DNA from: Purshia tridentata
Lineage: Eukaryota > Streptophyta > Magnoliopsida > Rosales > Rosaceae
Direction: 5' to 3'
NCBI GenBank assembly: GCA_003254885.1
Contig: QANT01000404.1
Coordinates: forward strand, 1-64,000
Length of the DNA stretch: 64,000 nt
The notes beneath the pieces were generated by a model that saw only the letters and a list, made by a program, of their open reading frames with translations, was not told the DNA's origin and made no database searches. The position numbers and the translations under genes are program-made. This document shows, piece after piece, positions 1 through 11,655 of the stretch; positions within the stretch are counted from its first letter, which is position 1; each line of letters begins with the position of its first letter.

Positions 1-1931
1 GATAACTGAAACTGATAGTTTTTTATAATTGAAACTAAGAGTTTTTCGTAATTGAAACTGAGAGCACAACTAAAATTGAGAGTGAAACTGAAACTAAAAC
101 CAAATTTGTGGTTGTAAGTGGGTTGATGTTACCTAAAAATTAAATTTGTGATTGTGGGTGAGTTAATATTACCTTGAAATTTTAATGGACTTTTGTAGAG
201 TTTTTAAAAGTTATTGACTTTTGCAGAGTTCATAAATTTTTAACGACTTTTACAGACTCCATATAAATTTTCACATACTTCATATAGAATTTCATTGACT
301 CCATATAAATCTTTATAGACTCCATACAGACCTTGATTCTAATTATTTTGAAAGATTTATAAAACTCTTTAATGTTTTAATTCTATTAGTTTTTGTTCAT
401 ATTAATTATATTGAAAATGGACACTATTTAATACTCAAAAACAATTTTGGGCATTGGGTATTGGCTTTCATTGTTGTAAAAGGCCTTAGAAAGCCAAACT
501 ATCAATTATTGCTTCAATCAATTTGACTAACATATAATTCTAATAAAACTTATACAAAGGACAAATTAGTAACAAATAAAAAATAATAATCTTTCTCATT
601 CAATCACAGTTTAGAGATTATACTAGCTTTGTCATTATATATTATAATATATAATGTTAGAATATAATTTTCTCCAAAAATAGGACCATAAATGGAAATA
701 CCACATATATATATAGCAAACACCATTATTTTGTACATGCAAGATTATTTCAAATAATCAATTTATATATATGTTTATGGAGAAGCAATCAGAGGGGCAA
801 TTTTTATTTCAGCTACTCATGTGATTTTCCAATTTTTTTTTCTTTTTTTAAGGATGTGATTTTCAAACTTTCATCAAGCATAGCTATAACTCTTTTATTT
901 CTCCGTTAATAACTTATATAAATATTTATATATATACTCTTGATTGAATTGTGTATGAATTATGAAAGTACCAATATTATAAAAAGTTAATGTTGATTAT
1001 GGGGTGGGCTTTGGTACTAATGAAATATAAATATCATTTTTTGTTTTATATTTTATTAATTTTTGAAATAAAAATAAAAAATATATTTGAAATCTGCAGG
1101 AAAAAGGTTGGAGAATTATTGACTTTGATATAACATAGTTTACACTCCAAAGTCTATGAAAATCTATCATTTAATGAATTCTTTATAACTCAATGACTTT
1201 TTGAATACCACATAACCTTTATGAACTTTTTAAAAGTCTTGATTGAATACCACCAGACTTTTTCAGACTCTTTAAAAGTCTTAACTGAATAACACTAGAT
1301 TTTTATAAATTCTTTAAAAGTCTTGATTGAATACTATCTGACATTTAAATTCCATCAAAGTCATTTAAAATCCTAATTGAATACACCCCTGGTTGTGGAT
1401 AAGTTGATGTTACCTAGAAACTAAATTAAAAGTGAGCTATAAGTAAGTTATTGGGTTTGAGTGCTTTTAGTTAACTTTTTCAATGATCAGTACCTTATAA
1501 TTAAATCACTCTTAAAAATTAGCTTTAGAATTCTATCCATGTGTGACGTTAAATTAGGGCAACATCGTAATTGTACGCTCATAAGTAATGAAAGAAATGG
1601 ATGAGTAAATTGATATCTTTCAATGCATCAAAATAAATAACATTCTAAATTGGGCTCAGTGATTAAAATAAGATATCATTTCAAAACTCATGATTTTTAT
1701 GGAAAAAGAAAATTTTCAATAATCATTATGTAATATTGAAATGTTTTATTAATATAAATGTAATTTTGCTACAATTACAACTTACATTTGTGATTGGCAT
1801 TTGGTTATAACCCCTTGATTACATTCGAAAATCATTTATACAAATATCCTTTTATTATATGTTGCCGGTGTAATTATTATACTTGTAAAAAAATTTTATA
1901 CAGATAAGATGGAGAGAAACCAAACTCTTTA
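1..1931. other. AT-rich spacer with short imperfect repeats
   Basis: No gene is supported here. Visible structure: a phrase around GTTGATGTTACCTA occurs near 120 and again near 1402, with a diverged version near 165-175. A run of short units built on TTTAAAAGTCTTGATTGAAT lies at about 1190-1390. The rest is AT-rich DNA without long reading frames. Confidence 0.6.
1195..1390. repeat. Imperfect tandem units, probable MITE remnant
   Basis: Units of about 43-45 bases, each containing a version of CTTTAAAAGTCTTGATTGAATAC, repeat three to four times with many differences and end in CCTAATTGAATACACCCC. The right edge looks like a transposon terminus, but no matching left terminus was found, so the element is truncated or misread. 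Related phrases (GACTCCATATAAAT) occur at about 250-330. Confidence 0.4.
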
Positions 1932-2464
1932 AGAGCTTTTTGGTTCAAGTTTTGGAGGCCTAGGAATGAAAAATCAATTACATTCTCATTGTTTGGTAAG
2001 TACATGGAAGGGAAATGATTTCCTAGCCCAAGAGAAATGATTTCCCTTATTGGGGGGAAAATGAAACCCTTGTTGGAGCTTGGGTTTTGGTTTCCCCCTC
2101 TTAGGAAAGCATTTATTACTTTTTCTATTTACTAAATAAACCCTGAAATTTTTAAAATAAATTAAAATAAATATTATTTGTGTTTAATAAATGAGGATAT
2201 AATTGGAAAATTAGATCAATTTTACTTCCTTTTCCTACACAAACCAAATAAGGGAATGGAAATAAGAGGATATAATTAGAAAATTAGATCAATTTTACTT
2301 CCTTTTCCTACACAAACCAAACAAGGGAATGGAAATAAAAAGGGAATTATTGGTTTACTTTCCTACCATTACCAAACGGGGGAATGTAATCTTACATTCC
2401 CTTACCCTTGGAAAAGGTATAGAAATTGATTTCCTAGAAAATCAATTCCGGGAACCACGGGCCC
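1932..2464. mobile_element. Putative Tourist/Harbinger-like non-autonomous element
   Basis: The right end, read inwards, is GGGCCCGTGGTTCCC, which resembles PIF/Harbinger (Tourist) termini. The left end, AGAGCTTTTTGGTTC, is a diverged counterpart. Both sides are flanked by TTA (1929-1931 and 2465-2467), the usual Harbinger target duplication. Subterminal phrases (GGAATG, AATCAATT, TTTCC) recur in opposite orientation near the ends. No transposase is encoded. The left terminus is weak, so the assignment is moderate at best. Confidence 0.42.
2193..2338. repeat. Two-copy 73-bp tandem repeat
   Basis: Two adjacent 73-base units (2193-2265 and 2266-2338), both starting GAGGATATAATT and ending with GGGAATGGAAATAA, differ at about two positions. 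They lie inside the Tourist-like element, so the duplication is probably younger than that insertion. Confidence 0.85.
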
Positions 2465-2467
2465 TTA

Positions 2468-3261
2468 CTCTTTGCGATAACATGTTTTTCAATATAAAAA
2501 GGATTTTCTCACTCCACTTTTCTCTATTTGCACTCTTTCTTTCTTTCTTTTTTATTTATTATCTATTATCTTTTTAATTATAGAATGTCACCTATGCAAA
2601 ACTAATTAAATCCTATAAAGTTTTTCTTTTTTTACATAATCATAATTAATTTCGATCTATAAATTAATCTATTTTAAAAAGGAAGAAAAACTAATCATCA
2701 TTTTGGCCACTACACAACACAACCTTATAATCCAAACCGTTCATTATTTAGGTCACAATTCAAAATCATCCTGTCAAAAATTCATTTGAATTGGGAATTA
2801 TTTAGCCACTTGATTATCATCACAATATTTGAATATTTTACAAATAAAAAATTATCTTTGTCTATTTATTTGATAATTAACTTATTTATTAATTAATAAT
2901 TGATTAAATGATTTCCGATTTAGTTAATATTTTGCAAGAATGTTCTTTAAATGAGAATCTAAAACTACTATTCAGATTATGAGATTATATTGTGTAATGA
3001 GTCCAAAATACTAATTAGTATCTTACTAACTGGTTAACTCTACGGTGCTACTATATATATGCTATAAATGTGCTATATATAAAGCTAATAACAGTCAGGG
3101 GGAATTAATGAAGTGTGTATATATAAATATTTTATTATTACATTTATCTCATATCATACTACAGAATTATAACATATGAAAGCCCAATATGATTTATTAA
3201 AAGAAGATATGTGAACCGTGGCATGTATCGTTTCTATAGTTACAGTCTATATAGTAGAATC
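2468..3261. other. AT-rich spacer, nothing recognised
   Basis: AT-rich DNA between the Tourist-like element and the copia element. I see no gene, RNA gene or clear repeat. Confidence 0.55.
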
Positions 3262-3505
3262 TGTGAAGAAGTTAGTTTGTTATTATTATTACGTTGAATT
3301 TGTTTCAGTAGAATAAAGTCCTATTCAACAGGAATCGTGACTAGTGTTTGAATTAGTCTTGTATTACTTGAATAGAATCCCATGAGTTTAGGAGCTGTTA
3401 GTCATGGGCTTATCTTTCTGTTTTCAGATTTCTGTAAGGCTATTTAAGCCACGCTTCTACTTAATGAATTAATAAGAGATTCTCTCCAAACACTTATTTC
3501 TCACA
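3262..3505 (+). repeat. 5' LTR of the copia element
   Basis: 244 bp from TGTGAAGAAG to ATTTCTCACA, and 98.8% identical to the copy at 7541-7784. Its short length is normal for copia elements. Confidence 0.95.
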
Positions 3506-3507
3506 TT

Positions 3508-3519
3508 TGGTATCAGAGC
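3508..3519 (+). other. Primer-binding site (tRNA-iMet)
   Basis: TGGTATCAGAGC follows the 5' LTR after two bases. This is the standard copia primer site complementary to the 3' end of initiator methionine tRNA. Confidence 0.9.
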
Positions 3520-3568
3520 TACCCACACGGGACCTGACCAACAAAGAAACCAGAAGCAATAAGCACCA

Positions 3569-6500
3569 ATGGCAGGAGAAGGGAGTAACTTTATACAACC
3601 AGCCATTCCACGATTTGATGGTCATTATGACCATTGGAGCATGCTGATGGAGAATTTCTTGAGGTCTAAGGAGTACTGGAGTCTAGTGGAAAGTGGAGTC
3701 ACTCAATATCCTGAAGAGACTGTCTTAACTGATGCCCAAACCAAGGCTCTGGAAGAACAGAAGCTGAAAGACTTGAAGACCAAAAATTATTTGTTTCAAG
3801 CCATCGATCGAGCCATACTGGAAACTATTTTGAAGAAGGACTCAGCAAAAGATATTTGGGATTCAATGAAGACGAAGTACCAAGGCACAGCTAGAGTCAA
3901 GCGAGCACAGCTGCAAGCTCTTCGTAAAGAGTTTGAATTGCTCCATATGATGGTAGGGGAATCAGTTAATGACTACTTTGGCAGAACGTTGACAGTGGCA
4001 AACAAGATGAGAATCCATGGCGAACAAATGGGCGACGTGGTGGTAATTGAAAAAATTCTGAGATCAATGACACCCAAGTATGATTATGTGGTTTGCTCTA
4101 TTGAGGAATCAAATGAGATAGATGATCTCTCAATTGATGAGTTGCAGAGCAGCTTGCTTGTGCATGAGCAACGAATTATGGGGCATGTAAAGGAAGAACA
4201 GGCCCTGAAAGTCAGTCAGGAAAACCACTCATCTGGGCGCGGAAGAGGCCAAGGAGGATACAGAGGTCGTGGACGAGGAAGAGGGAGAATTGACAAGGCC
4301 ACTGTTGAGTGCTACAACTGCCATGAGCTGGGACATTTTGCTTATGAATGCCCACAAAAGGAGAAGGACACCAAGGCAAATTACACAGAAGCTGAAGAAG
4401 AAATATTACTGATGGCTTATGTGAAAGTAGAAGATGATCACGTCGACAACTTGTGGTACCTTGACTCTGGTTGCAGTAATCACATGAGTGGGGACAAAAA
4501 GTTGTTTTCAAACCTTGATGAAACATTTAGAGAAAGTGTGAAACTGGGGAACAATTTCAGCTTAAGTATCAAAGGAAAAGGAGATATCAAAATTGAAGTA
4601 AATGGAGCTGTGCATCGAATCTCTGGAGTGTTCTATGTACCAGACCTGAAGAGTAATCTCATCAGCCTTGGACAATTGCAAGAAAAGGGATTGACTGTTC
4701 TCATGCAAAAGAACACATGTCAAATTTATCATCCGCTGAAGGGTCTAATTATGCAAGTTGAGATGGCATCCAACCGTATGTTTCCCCTACAAGCAAAGTT
4801 CTCTTATGGCAGTGAGAAATGTCTCAAATCAACTACTCAAGATGATAATTGGTTGTGGCACTATAGGTATGGACATCTGAATTTTGTTGGATTAAAAACT
4901 TTGCAACAGAAGAATATGGTGATTGGACTACCTCAATTGGAAGCTCCCTCAAAAATCTGTGAAGAGTGTGTGATTGGAAAACAACATCGTGACACATTTC
5001 CTCAGAAGAGTACTTGGAGGGCTTCACAAATACTCCAGCTAGTTCATTCCGATATATGTGGACCTATTCAACCCATCTCTAATGGCGGCAAAAGGTACTT
5101 CATAACCTTTACTGATGATTTCAGTAGAAAAACTTGGGTATATTTCTTGTCTGAGAAATCTGAAGCTATGACATGTTTTAAGAAGTTTAAGGCTATTGTT
5201 GAAAAAGAAACTGGAGTATTTATTAAAGCATTTCGCACTGATCGTGGAGGAGAGTTCACTTCACAGGAATTCAATATTTTTTGTGAAGCAAATGGCATTC
5301 GTAGGCAGCTAACTTCAGCCTATACACCAGAGCAAAATGGTGTTTCGGAGAGGAAAAATCGTACCATTATGAATATGGTGCGTTGCATACTTGCAAGAAT
5401 GAAAGTGCCAAAAACATTTTGGCCTGAAGCAGTCATGTGGAGCATTCATGTTTTAAATAGATGTCCAACTATTGCTGTGAAGGATGTCACCCCAGAAGAA
5501 GCATGGAGTGGGAACAAACCAGGTGTTGTACATTTCAAAGTCTTTGGTTGCTTAGCATATGCTCATGTGAATGATAAGCTACGAAGGAAGCTTGATGACA
5601 AAAGCATCCCATGTGTTATGCTCGGCGTCAGCGAAGAGTCAAAAGCATACAGGTTGTACAATCCAGTTACCAAAAGGATTGTAATCAGTCGAGATGTGGT
5701 ATTTGATGAAACAAAAGGTTGGGACTAGACAGATAGAGAAAAAGAGGTTGAAATTGCTGTTAATTTTGATTTAGCTGAGATGTTAGAAAATGAGCCTTCA
5801 TCGGATAGAGAGACAGAACCTGAAGATAACTCAAATGAGCAAAGAACCAGAGAGCCAAGATCGAGAAGAGTCCCATCATGGATGTCTGATTATGTGAGTG
5901 GTAATGAGTTATCTGATGATGAAAATATTGCTGAAAATATTGTCCAATTTGCTCTGTTCACAGATAATGATCCGATCACTTTTGATGATGCTGTAAAAAG
6001 CTCAAAATGGAGGACAGCCATGAACTCAGAAATTGCAGCAATAGAGAAAAATCACACTTGGGAGCTTACTGATCTGCCAGCAGGAGAAAAAACCATTGGA
6101 GTAAAATGGATATACAAGACAAAGCTCAAGGAAAATGGAGAAATAGATAAGTACAAAGCCAGGTTGGTGGCCAAAGGCTATACACAAAAATATGGAGTAG
6201 ACTATGCAGAAGTGTTTGCACCTGTTGCCAGACACGATACCATTCGGTTGGTGATATCTTTGGCAGCTCAAAACAAATGGCCCATCTACCAACTCGACGT
6301 CAAATCGGCTTTCTTGCATGGAGAACTTGAAGAGCAAGTGTTTATAAATCAACCACCAGGCTATGTACAGAAGGGACAAGAACAGAAGGTATTTAGATTA
6401 AAAAGGGCTTTATATGGACTGAAACAAGCACCTAGGGCTTGGTACAGTCGTATAGAGACCTATTTCTCAAAGGTGGGTTTCAAGAAATGTCCATATGAAC

Positions 6501-7510
6501 ACACCCTGTTCATCAAGCATGGAGAAGAAGGTAAAATTTTGATGATATGTCTTTATGTGGATGATCTTATATATACAGGAAATGATGAGGAAATGTGTGA
6601 AGAATTGAAGAATTCCATGATGATTGAGTTTGAGATGACAGACCTAGGGAAAATGCATTATTTTCTAGGCATTGAAGTGAAGCAAACAGCGAATGGAATC
6701 TTTATTGGACAAAAGAAATATGCTCAGGAAGTGCTTGAAAGATTTCAAATGGGAAATTGTAATCCTGTCCAGAATCCGATTGTGCCAGGAACCAAGCTCA
6801 CTAAAGATGTTGATGGGATACAGGTTGATAGTACTCACTTCAAACAAATGGTAGGGAGTTTAATGTATTTAACTGCCACTCGACCTGATTTAATGTTTGT
6901 AGTGAGTCTTCTTAGCAGATTCATGGAGTCACCTACAGAGCTACATTTTCAAGCAGCAAAAAGGGTTTTACGTTATTTACAGGGGACTCTTGAGTTTGGA
7001 CTGTTTTATAAAAGAAAATCAGAAGCTAATTTGGTGGGATACAGTGATAGTGACTATGGTGGTGACTTGGAGGATCGAAAGAGTACTTCAGGATATGCTT
7101 TTATGTTCAGCTCAGCAGCTGTGGCTTGGTTATCAAAAAAGCAACCTGTGGTCACTCTATCAACTACTGAAGCAGAGTTTATAGCTGCAGCCTCATGTGC
7201 ATGTCAAGCTGTTTGGATGAGGAGACTACTTGAAGAATTATGTTGTTCTCAACGTGAGGCTACCCAAATTTTTTGTGATAACAATTCAACAATTAAGTTA
7301 TCCAAGAATCCTGTGATGCATGGGAGGAGCAAGCATATAGATATTCGTTTTCATTTTCTTCGTGATCTCACTAAGGAAGGAGTGGTAAAGCTAGTTCATT
7401 GTCAAAGTCAAGAGCAAATTGCAGATATATTCACAAAACCATTAAAGCTGGAAGCATTTTTAAAGTTGCGAAATTTGCTTGGAGTCTGTTCAAGTTCATG
7501 TGTAAATTGA
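3569..7510 (+). pseudogene. copia gag-pol coding region (fossil)
   Basis: Parts in order: gag (from 3569) with a basic Gly/Arg stretch and a CCHC zinc knuckle at 4310-4351; aspartic protease with a DSG motif near 4460; integrase with its zinc-binding region and DDE core at about 4850-5700; reverse transcriptase at about 6040-6800 with the YVDD active-site motif near 6554; and RNase H at about 6980-7400. The order integrase before reverse transcriptase defines Ty1/copia rather than Ty3. The region is long and well preserved, with about one break, in keeping with the low LTR divergence. The protein resembles the gag-pol family annotated as TNT1-94-like in many plants. Confidence 0.9.
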
Positions 7511-7531
7511 AATCTTAATCAGATTCAGTTT

Positions 7532-7540
7532 AAGGGAGGA
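7532..7540 (+). other. Polypurine tract
   Basis: AAGGGAGGA sits directly before the 3' LTR, where the plus-strand primer for retrotransposon DNA synthesis is expected. Confidence 0.85.
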
Positions 7541-7784
7541 TGTGAAGAAGTTAGTTTATTATTATTATTACGTTGAATTTGTTTCAGTAGAATAAAGTCC
7601 TATTCAACAGGAATCGTGACTAGTGTTTGAATTAGTCTTGTATTACTTGAATAGAATCCCATGAGTTTAGGAGCTGTTAGTCATGGGCTTATCTTTCTGT
7701 TTTCAGATTTCTGTAAGGCTATTTAAGCCACGCTTCTACTTAATGAATTAATAAGATATTCTCTCCAAACATTTATTTCTCACA
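7541..7784 (+). repeat. 3' LTR of the copia element
   Basis: 244 bp, TGTGAAGAAG to ATTTCTCACA, the partner of 3262-3505 with three differences. Confidence 0.95.
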
Positions 7785-8010
7785 AGTTACTCAAAAAAAA
7801 AAGGATAAAAGGTACAAAGGTTACTAATTTTTCATTAATTTTATAAAGACTTGGCCAAGTTGTAGTTTTGTACCACTGCCAAAATTTTCCATCAAATTTT
7901 TTGAAGTTTATAAATAAATTGATTATAAACAAATTCACTAAAATGTTGTAATGAGTGACAAATATGTCAATTTTGTACAAATAAAGCCCACGTTATGTTT
8001 TTTTCCGTGT

Positions 8011-8170
8011 TTTTGGCACCGACACTTGGTAGTTTTTTTTTTTTTTAAAAACTGAGCAAATTGTCAAGTCGCACAATAAAAATCATTGTTATTGTCAAAT
8101 AATAACACATGTATTTTTTGCAATTCAATAACTATTATCGCATAGTAAAAATTGCCAAGCGCTCGGTGAC
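8011..8170. mobile_element. Small MITE-like element with inverted ends
   Basis: CACCGACACTTGGTAGTTTT near the left end matches, in reverse orientation, CACCGAGCGCTTGGCAATTT read inwards from the right end. TTCCGTGT occurs immediately outside on both sides (8003-8010 and 8171-8178), which suggests an 8-bp target duplication of the kind hAT elements make. The few bases outside the CACCGA core are not symmetrical, so the exact ends are uncertain. It encodes nothing. Confidence 0.5.
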
Positions 8171-8615
8171 TTCCGTGTCGTGCTTCTCATTCAAGTGGAT
8201 TGGGTTGGGATTATCTGTAACAAGTGGGCTGGGTTATCAGCCAAATTTCTAAACTGGACTTTACAAAATATAATCCTATTATTTATGGGTTACATAGAAA
8301 GTTATTTATGGATTACAATAAACTTCAGAAGTGCTTATTAATTGTATATGAAAGAATATATTTTTATGGAACATACAGTGGACAGTTGTGGTTCAAATGT
8401 CCCAAAGAGCTTATATTTATGGGAGCCTTATCAAGTTATCATATATTGCCAATTTCAAATGAAGGGGGAAAAACTGGCATATTCAATGCTTTGTAACAAA
8501 TCATAACTAGGAGATAAGACCGTGCAATGCAAGACTGAAGAGCAATTAATATTATGAGGTTGGTCTCTTGCGGACGTAAATGCAAGTAGTTTGATGATGT
8601 GGGTACCTCAGTCCC

Positions 8616-8622
8616 TATATAA
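8616..8622 (+). promoter_or_regulatory. Probable TATA box
   Basis: TATATAA lies 33-39 bases before the ATG at 8655. This spacing leaves only a very short leader for the small cysteine-rich peptide gene. Confidence 0.6.
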
Positions 8623-8654
8623 CCCAACTCTGCCCCCATTTTGGTATCAAAATC

Positions 8655-9062
8655 ATGGCTATGTCCAAATTTCATTTGCTTGCTGTTCTTCTCATCTTCC
8701 TCCAGCTCTTCTTTCTTGCCATTGCAGACCCTCCTGGTATGATCAGTCTCTCCCTTTCTCACACCAACACAGAGAGATATAATTAGTATATTTTAACCAT
8801 GGGTATGTGTTTTTGTGATATTGCAGAAAGCGATCTTTGCAATTTTGACGACGAGCCTGATTTGGACAATGGTTTGAACCCAAAAGATGTCAGCGTGGAG
8901 GGCTGCCTTTGGGCCGGTGAATGCAAGGACAGAGAGAAGTGTAGCCCAATGTGTGCTGCACTGCTGATGGGGATGTACACATTTAATCCTTCTGCCGTGA
9001 AATGTGTTCCCAGCCCAGCTGGTGGAAACCATTGCTGTTGTACTCTAGCTCCACCCAATTAA
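8655..9062 (+). CDS. Small secreted cysteine-rich (defensin-like) peptide
   Basis: Two exons, 8655-8736 and 8827-9062, with GT-AG borders and conserved phase, give 105 residues. The first exon encodes a clear signal peptide (residues 1 to about 24, MAMSKF followed by a Leu/Phe-rich core ending AIA). The second encodes an acidic mature peptide with nine cysteines, including a C-x3-C pair and a terminal triple CCC followed by TLAPPN. A signal peptide in exon 1 and a Cys-rich domain in exon 2 is the usual layout of plant defensin-like (DEFL) genes, whose products are secreted and act in defence or cell-cell signalling. The nine-cysteine count and spacing are not a textbook defensin, so the family call is tentative, but the gene model is well supported. 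A TATA box lies just upstream. Whether it is antimicrobial or a signal cannot be told. Confidence 0.75.
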
Positions 9063-9719
9063 CTACCATGTACAATAATAATGAATGGCCTTCCTTTTAT
9101 GAAAAAAAATTAAATAAAAATGGCTTCTTTATGTGAGTGAGCATTCGCTTGTCCCCTAATTGTTCAGAAAAATTTTGTTTGGTTGTAGATTTTCTCCATA
9201 TCAACCTCTTCTCCATATCAACCTCTCTCTCATCGAGTGACCTAACACGTGATTAGAGAGGAAGATACGGAATTTTTCCTAATGTGTGTATGAGTTCGAA
9301 AGAGTTATATTTGGTACGACCAACATGAATTTAAATGAAAACGTTTAAAAGTGAGTTCCCTTTTTTTGTGGTCGACTTCACATAAACCGTTTATTAGAAC
9401 TTAATGTAGTGCCCCAATCTCCAGTGACCAGTGGATTTTAATGACCATTTGGTTTAGTCAATGATATTCAGTCTCTCTTAGTTAGAGGAGGTATTGAGTT
9501 TGAATTTCATGAACAAGAAGTGATTAATAAAAAATGGAATCCGACGTAGTGGCATAGATGTATGAATTCTTATTGATTGGACTCGGGTTTGGCAATTATG
9601 GGCTCGTAGCCCAAGTTGAATTTGAAGACCAAAACCCACTTGTTCATGGGCCTGTAGGAGCTGGATGGCAATCATGTCCAAGAAAAACTATGTGCCATAA
9701 CAAGCCCATTTCCCAATTA
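9063..9719. other. Spacer downstream of the peptide gene
   Basis: Holds the presumed 3' end of the peptide gene (AAATTAAATAAAAATGG near 9105) and moderately AT-rich DNA. No gene was recognised. Confidence 0.5.
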
Positions 9720-10210
9720 CTCTGAAGCATCAACAACAGACAGAAGAGATAACCGGCTCTCGCACGTGCTAACCTGCTCAAGACACGTACAAATTAAATG
9801 ACGTACGAAAAAGACAAAACTAGACATGCCTCAGAAGAAAGCAAAGTGATGACGTCTACACCATCATCATACCTGACAGGACCATCATTCCGTCCAGCAT
9901 GACACATGACGTGGCAATGACAGCCTACAGTGGGGCCCACGCACTCTTAAGCTGGTCCCCCCAGCTGCGAGCCCCTCCCTCCCAGACCGCCACTGACTAA
10001 ACACAGTGCGGAAATAGAAAAAGCATCTGAACCGTCCGGCTGTTTGTTCCCCTTATCACCGGCACGGGCTCTCAAAACGACCGCCGTCTGATTGACGCGT
10101 CCATCAATATCATCTGTACGCCACGTGTCGTGGCTTGCGGAAGAGAATCGCGTTTTCGATGCTCGAGCACCAAAGTGATGGGTGGTCCTTACAATTTTGT
10201 GGCTGATGGG
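9720..10210. promoter_or_regulatory. GC-richer island with clustered ACGT motifs
   Basis: About 490 bases stand out from the AT-rich surroundings. ACGT cores recur: GCACGTGC near 9763, ACACGTAC near 9784, GACGTACG near 9800, TGACGTC near 9851, ATGACGTGG near 9906 and CCACGTGTCG near 10121. GTGGGGCCCAC near 9931 is a double TCP-type site. ACGT cores are bound by bZIP (ABRE) and bHLH factors. No convincing coding exon runs through the island on either strand. It may be an enhancer, the promoter of an unannotated non-coding RNA or a decayed gene promoter. Confidence 0.4.
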
Positions 10211-11379
10211 AACAACCATACCCAGCACTCATGCAGCTATTTTGCTTAGTACAAGCCTTGCACATAGGAGTAATGTGGAAAATAAATAAAAAATAATACA
10301 ATTATGAATTATGTATACCACATAGTTCTTCATTTTCCTTGATTCTTTTCTTCATATTTTATATAATAGAATTAACTTAACTTGAAGGTCACACTACAAA
10401 GAAAATGACCATATTAACATTGATCACAAATGGTGTTGAGCTACTGGCCATCCATGCTAGTTCATCGATCACTAAATTTTACTTGTGAGAATTATACAAA
10501 ATGGAGATGGTTCCCGCCTTTGTGACAATGAAATCAATATGGTACAACATTCTTCAAGAGATGGTAAGTTATTTCTAGGTTGACATTTTAATATGGTATT
10601 TGTGTATTTCTAGGTTAGCCCTCACATATGTAACCATGCGGCTTTGTCTTGTTTACATTAATGGTTTGGAAGGTTTGTCCTAAATTGTTGGTTGATGTTT
10701 ATCATATTAATAGTTAATCTGAGTATATGTATATTTTACAATTGCGTTAAATCAATTATTACATATGTTGTCTTTAACTTATACATCACAGTCTCTTATA
10801 TGAGCTAGACTATCCTCGTTCCTCAACATAAAAATTACTCTATTTAAAAAACAATTTCATTTTATAGTAATCAAGACAATAATTACACTAGGACTCTATC
10901 AAAGACTTGACTCATATCTACTTATCTACTAAGTAGTCCAACTAATAGGGCAATTCATTTGTTGGGTGCACTCCACCTCCATTATAAAATTTAGAAGTTC
11001 CAATCCCATAATTAGTGTGCTGTTTGAATTCACAACCGCTCTCATGTGAACCCCATTATCCATGAAATAATTAAATTATGATACTTCCTCAGCCGCATAA
11101 TTAGCATTCATTAGTCAAAAATAATATTCACATTGCACATATTAATTACTAGAATTGCATAGAGGTATGTGTACATGGAAGAAAAGCCTTTGAATATAGA
11201 TCAATCTTTTGTAAGCAAGAGAGTTTGTTTGGGAAAGAGAAATCGTAGATGGCTTTTAGCGCAGTTCACAAAGGTTTTGTAATTGGCGCAGTAGACATTC
11301 TCTGGCGATACGCACAGTTTTAGACCCGGAGGATTGAAAAAAATGATTGTCGGATGCTGTTTCGGGTTATCGGGTAATG
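10211..11379. other. AT-rich spacer, nothing recognised
   Basis: No reading frame with coding character, no RNA gene and no clear repeat was found. Confidence 0.5.
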
Positions 11380-11655
11380 GGCCGGAGTAAAAGAGGAAAA
11401 AAAGGGGCAACCCACTAGTTTTGTTTGTTTCCAATGGAGGTGGGGTCCACGTGGCCTGGGGGAGGGACCTATGGGTGTGGGTACGGCTGGGCCTGGCGCC
11501 TGCTAGCAGCAGAGGTTAGGGGGAGGGAAGAGGGGAGACCACCTTCTTGGTTGCGTCAATATACCATGATTGGATCATTACTTACTCTTAGTGCTGCTGC
11601 CTCAAATGGGGTTTTTAAGCTCTCTCGCTCTTTTGTTAATAAATGCTCCTCTCTC
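11380..11655. other. GC-rich island without a recognised gene
   Basis: Contains GGGGTCCACGTGGCC around 11443 (a G-box inside a near-palindrome) and a G-rich stretch. The 79-residue plus-strand frame at 11425-11664 has no recognisable domain, and I do not call it a gene. Confidence 0.35.

Larger units (their letters stand above)
3262..7784 (+). mobile_element. Ty1/copia LTR retrotransposon, nearly whole
   Basis: A 4.5-kb element with two 244-bp LTRs that start TG and end CA, a primer-binding site matching initiator-methionine tRNA directly after the 5' LTR, a gag-pol region in copia order (gag, protease, integrase, reverse transcriptase, RNase H) and a purine tract directly before the 3' LTR. 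It looks almost whole, with about one break in the coding region. The LTRs differ at 3 of 244 positions (about 1.2%). At commonly used plant substitution rates this means insertion well within the last million years, with a wide error because so few differences are counted. The five bases flanking each side (GAATC and AGTTA) do not form a target duplication. The lineage within copia was not resolved. Confidence 0.95.
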
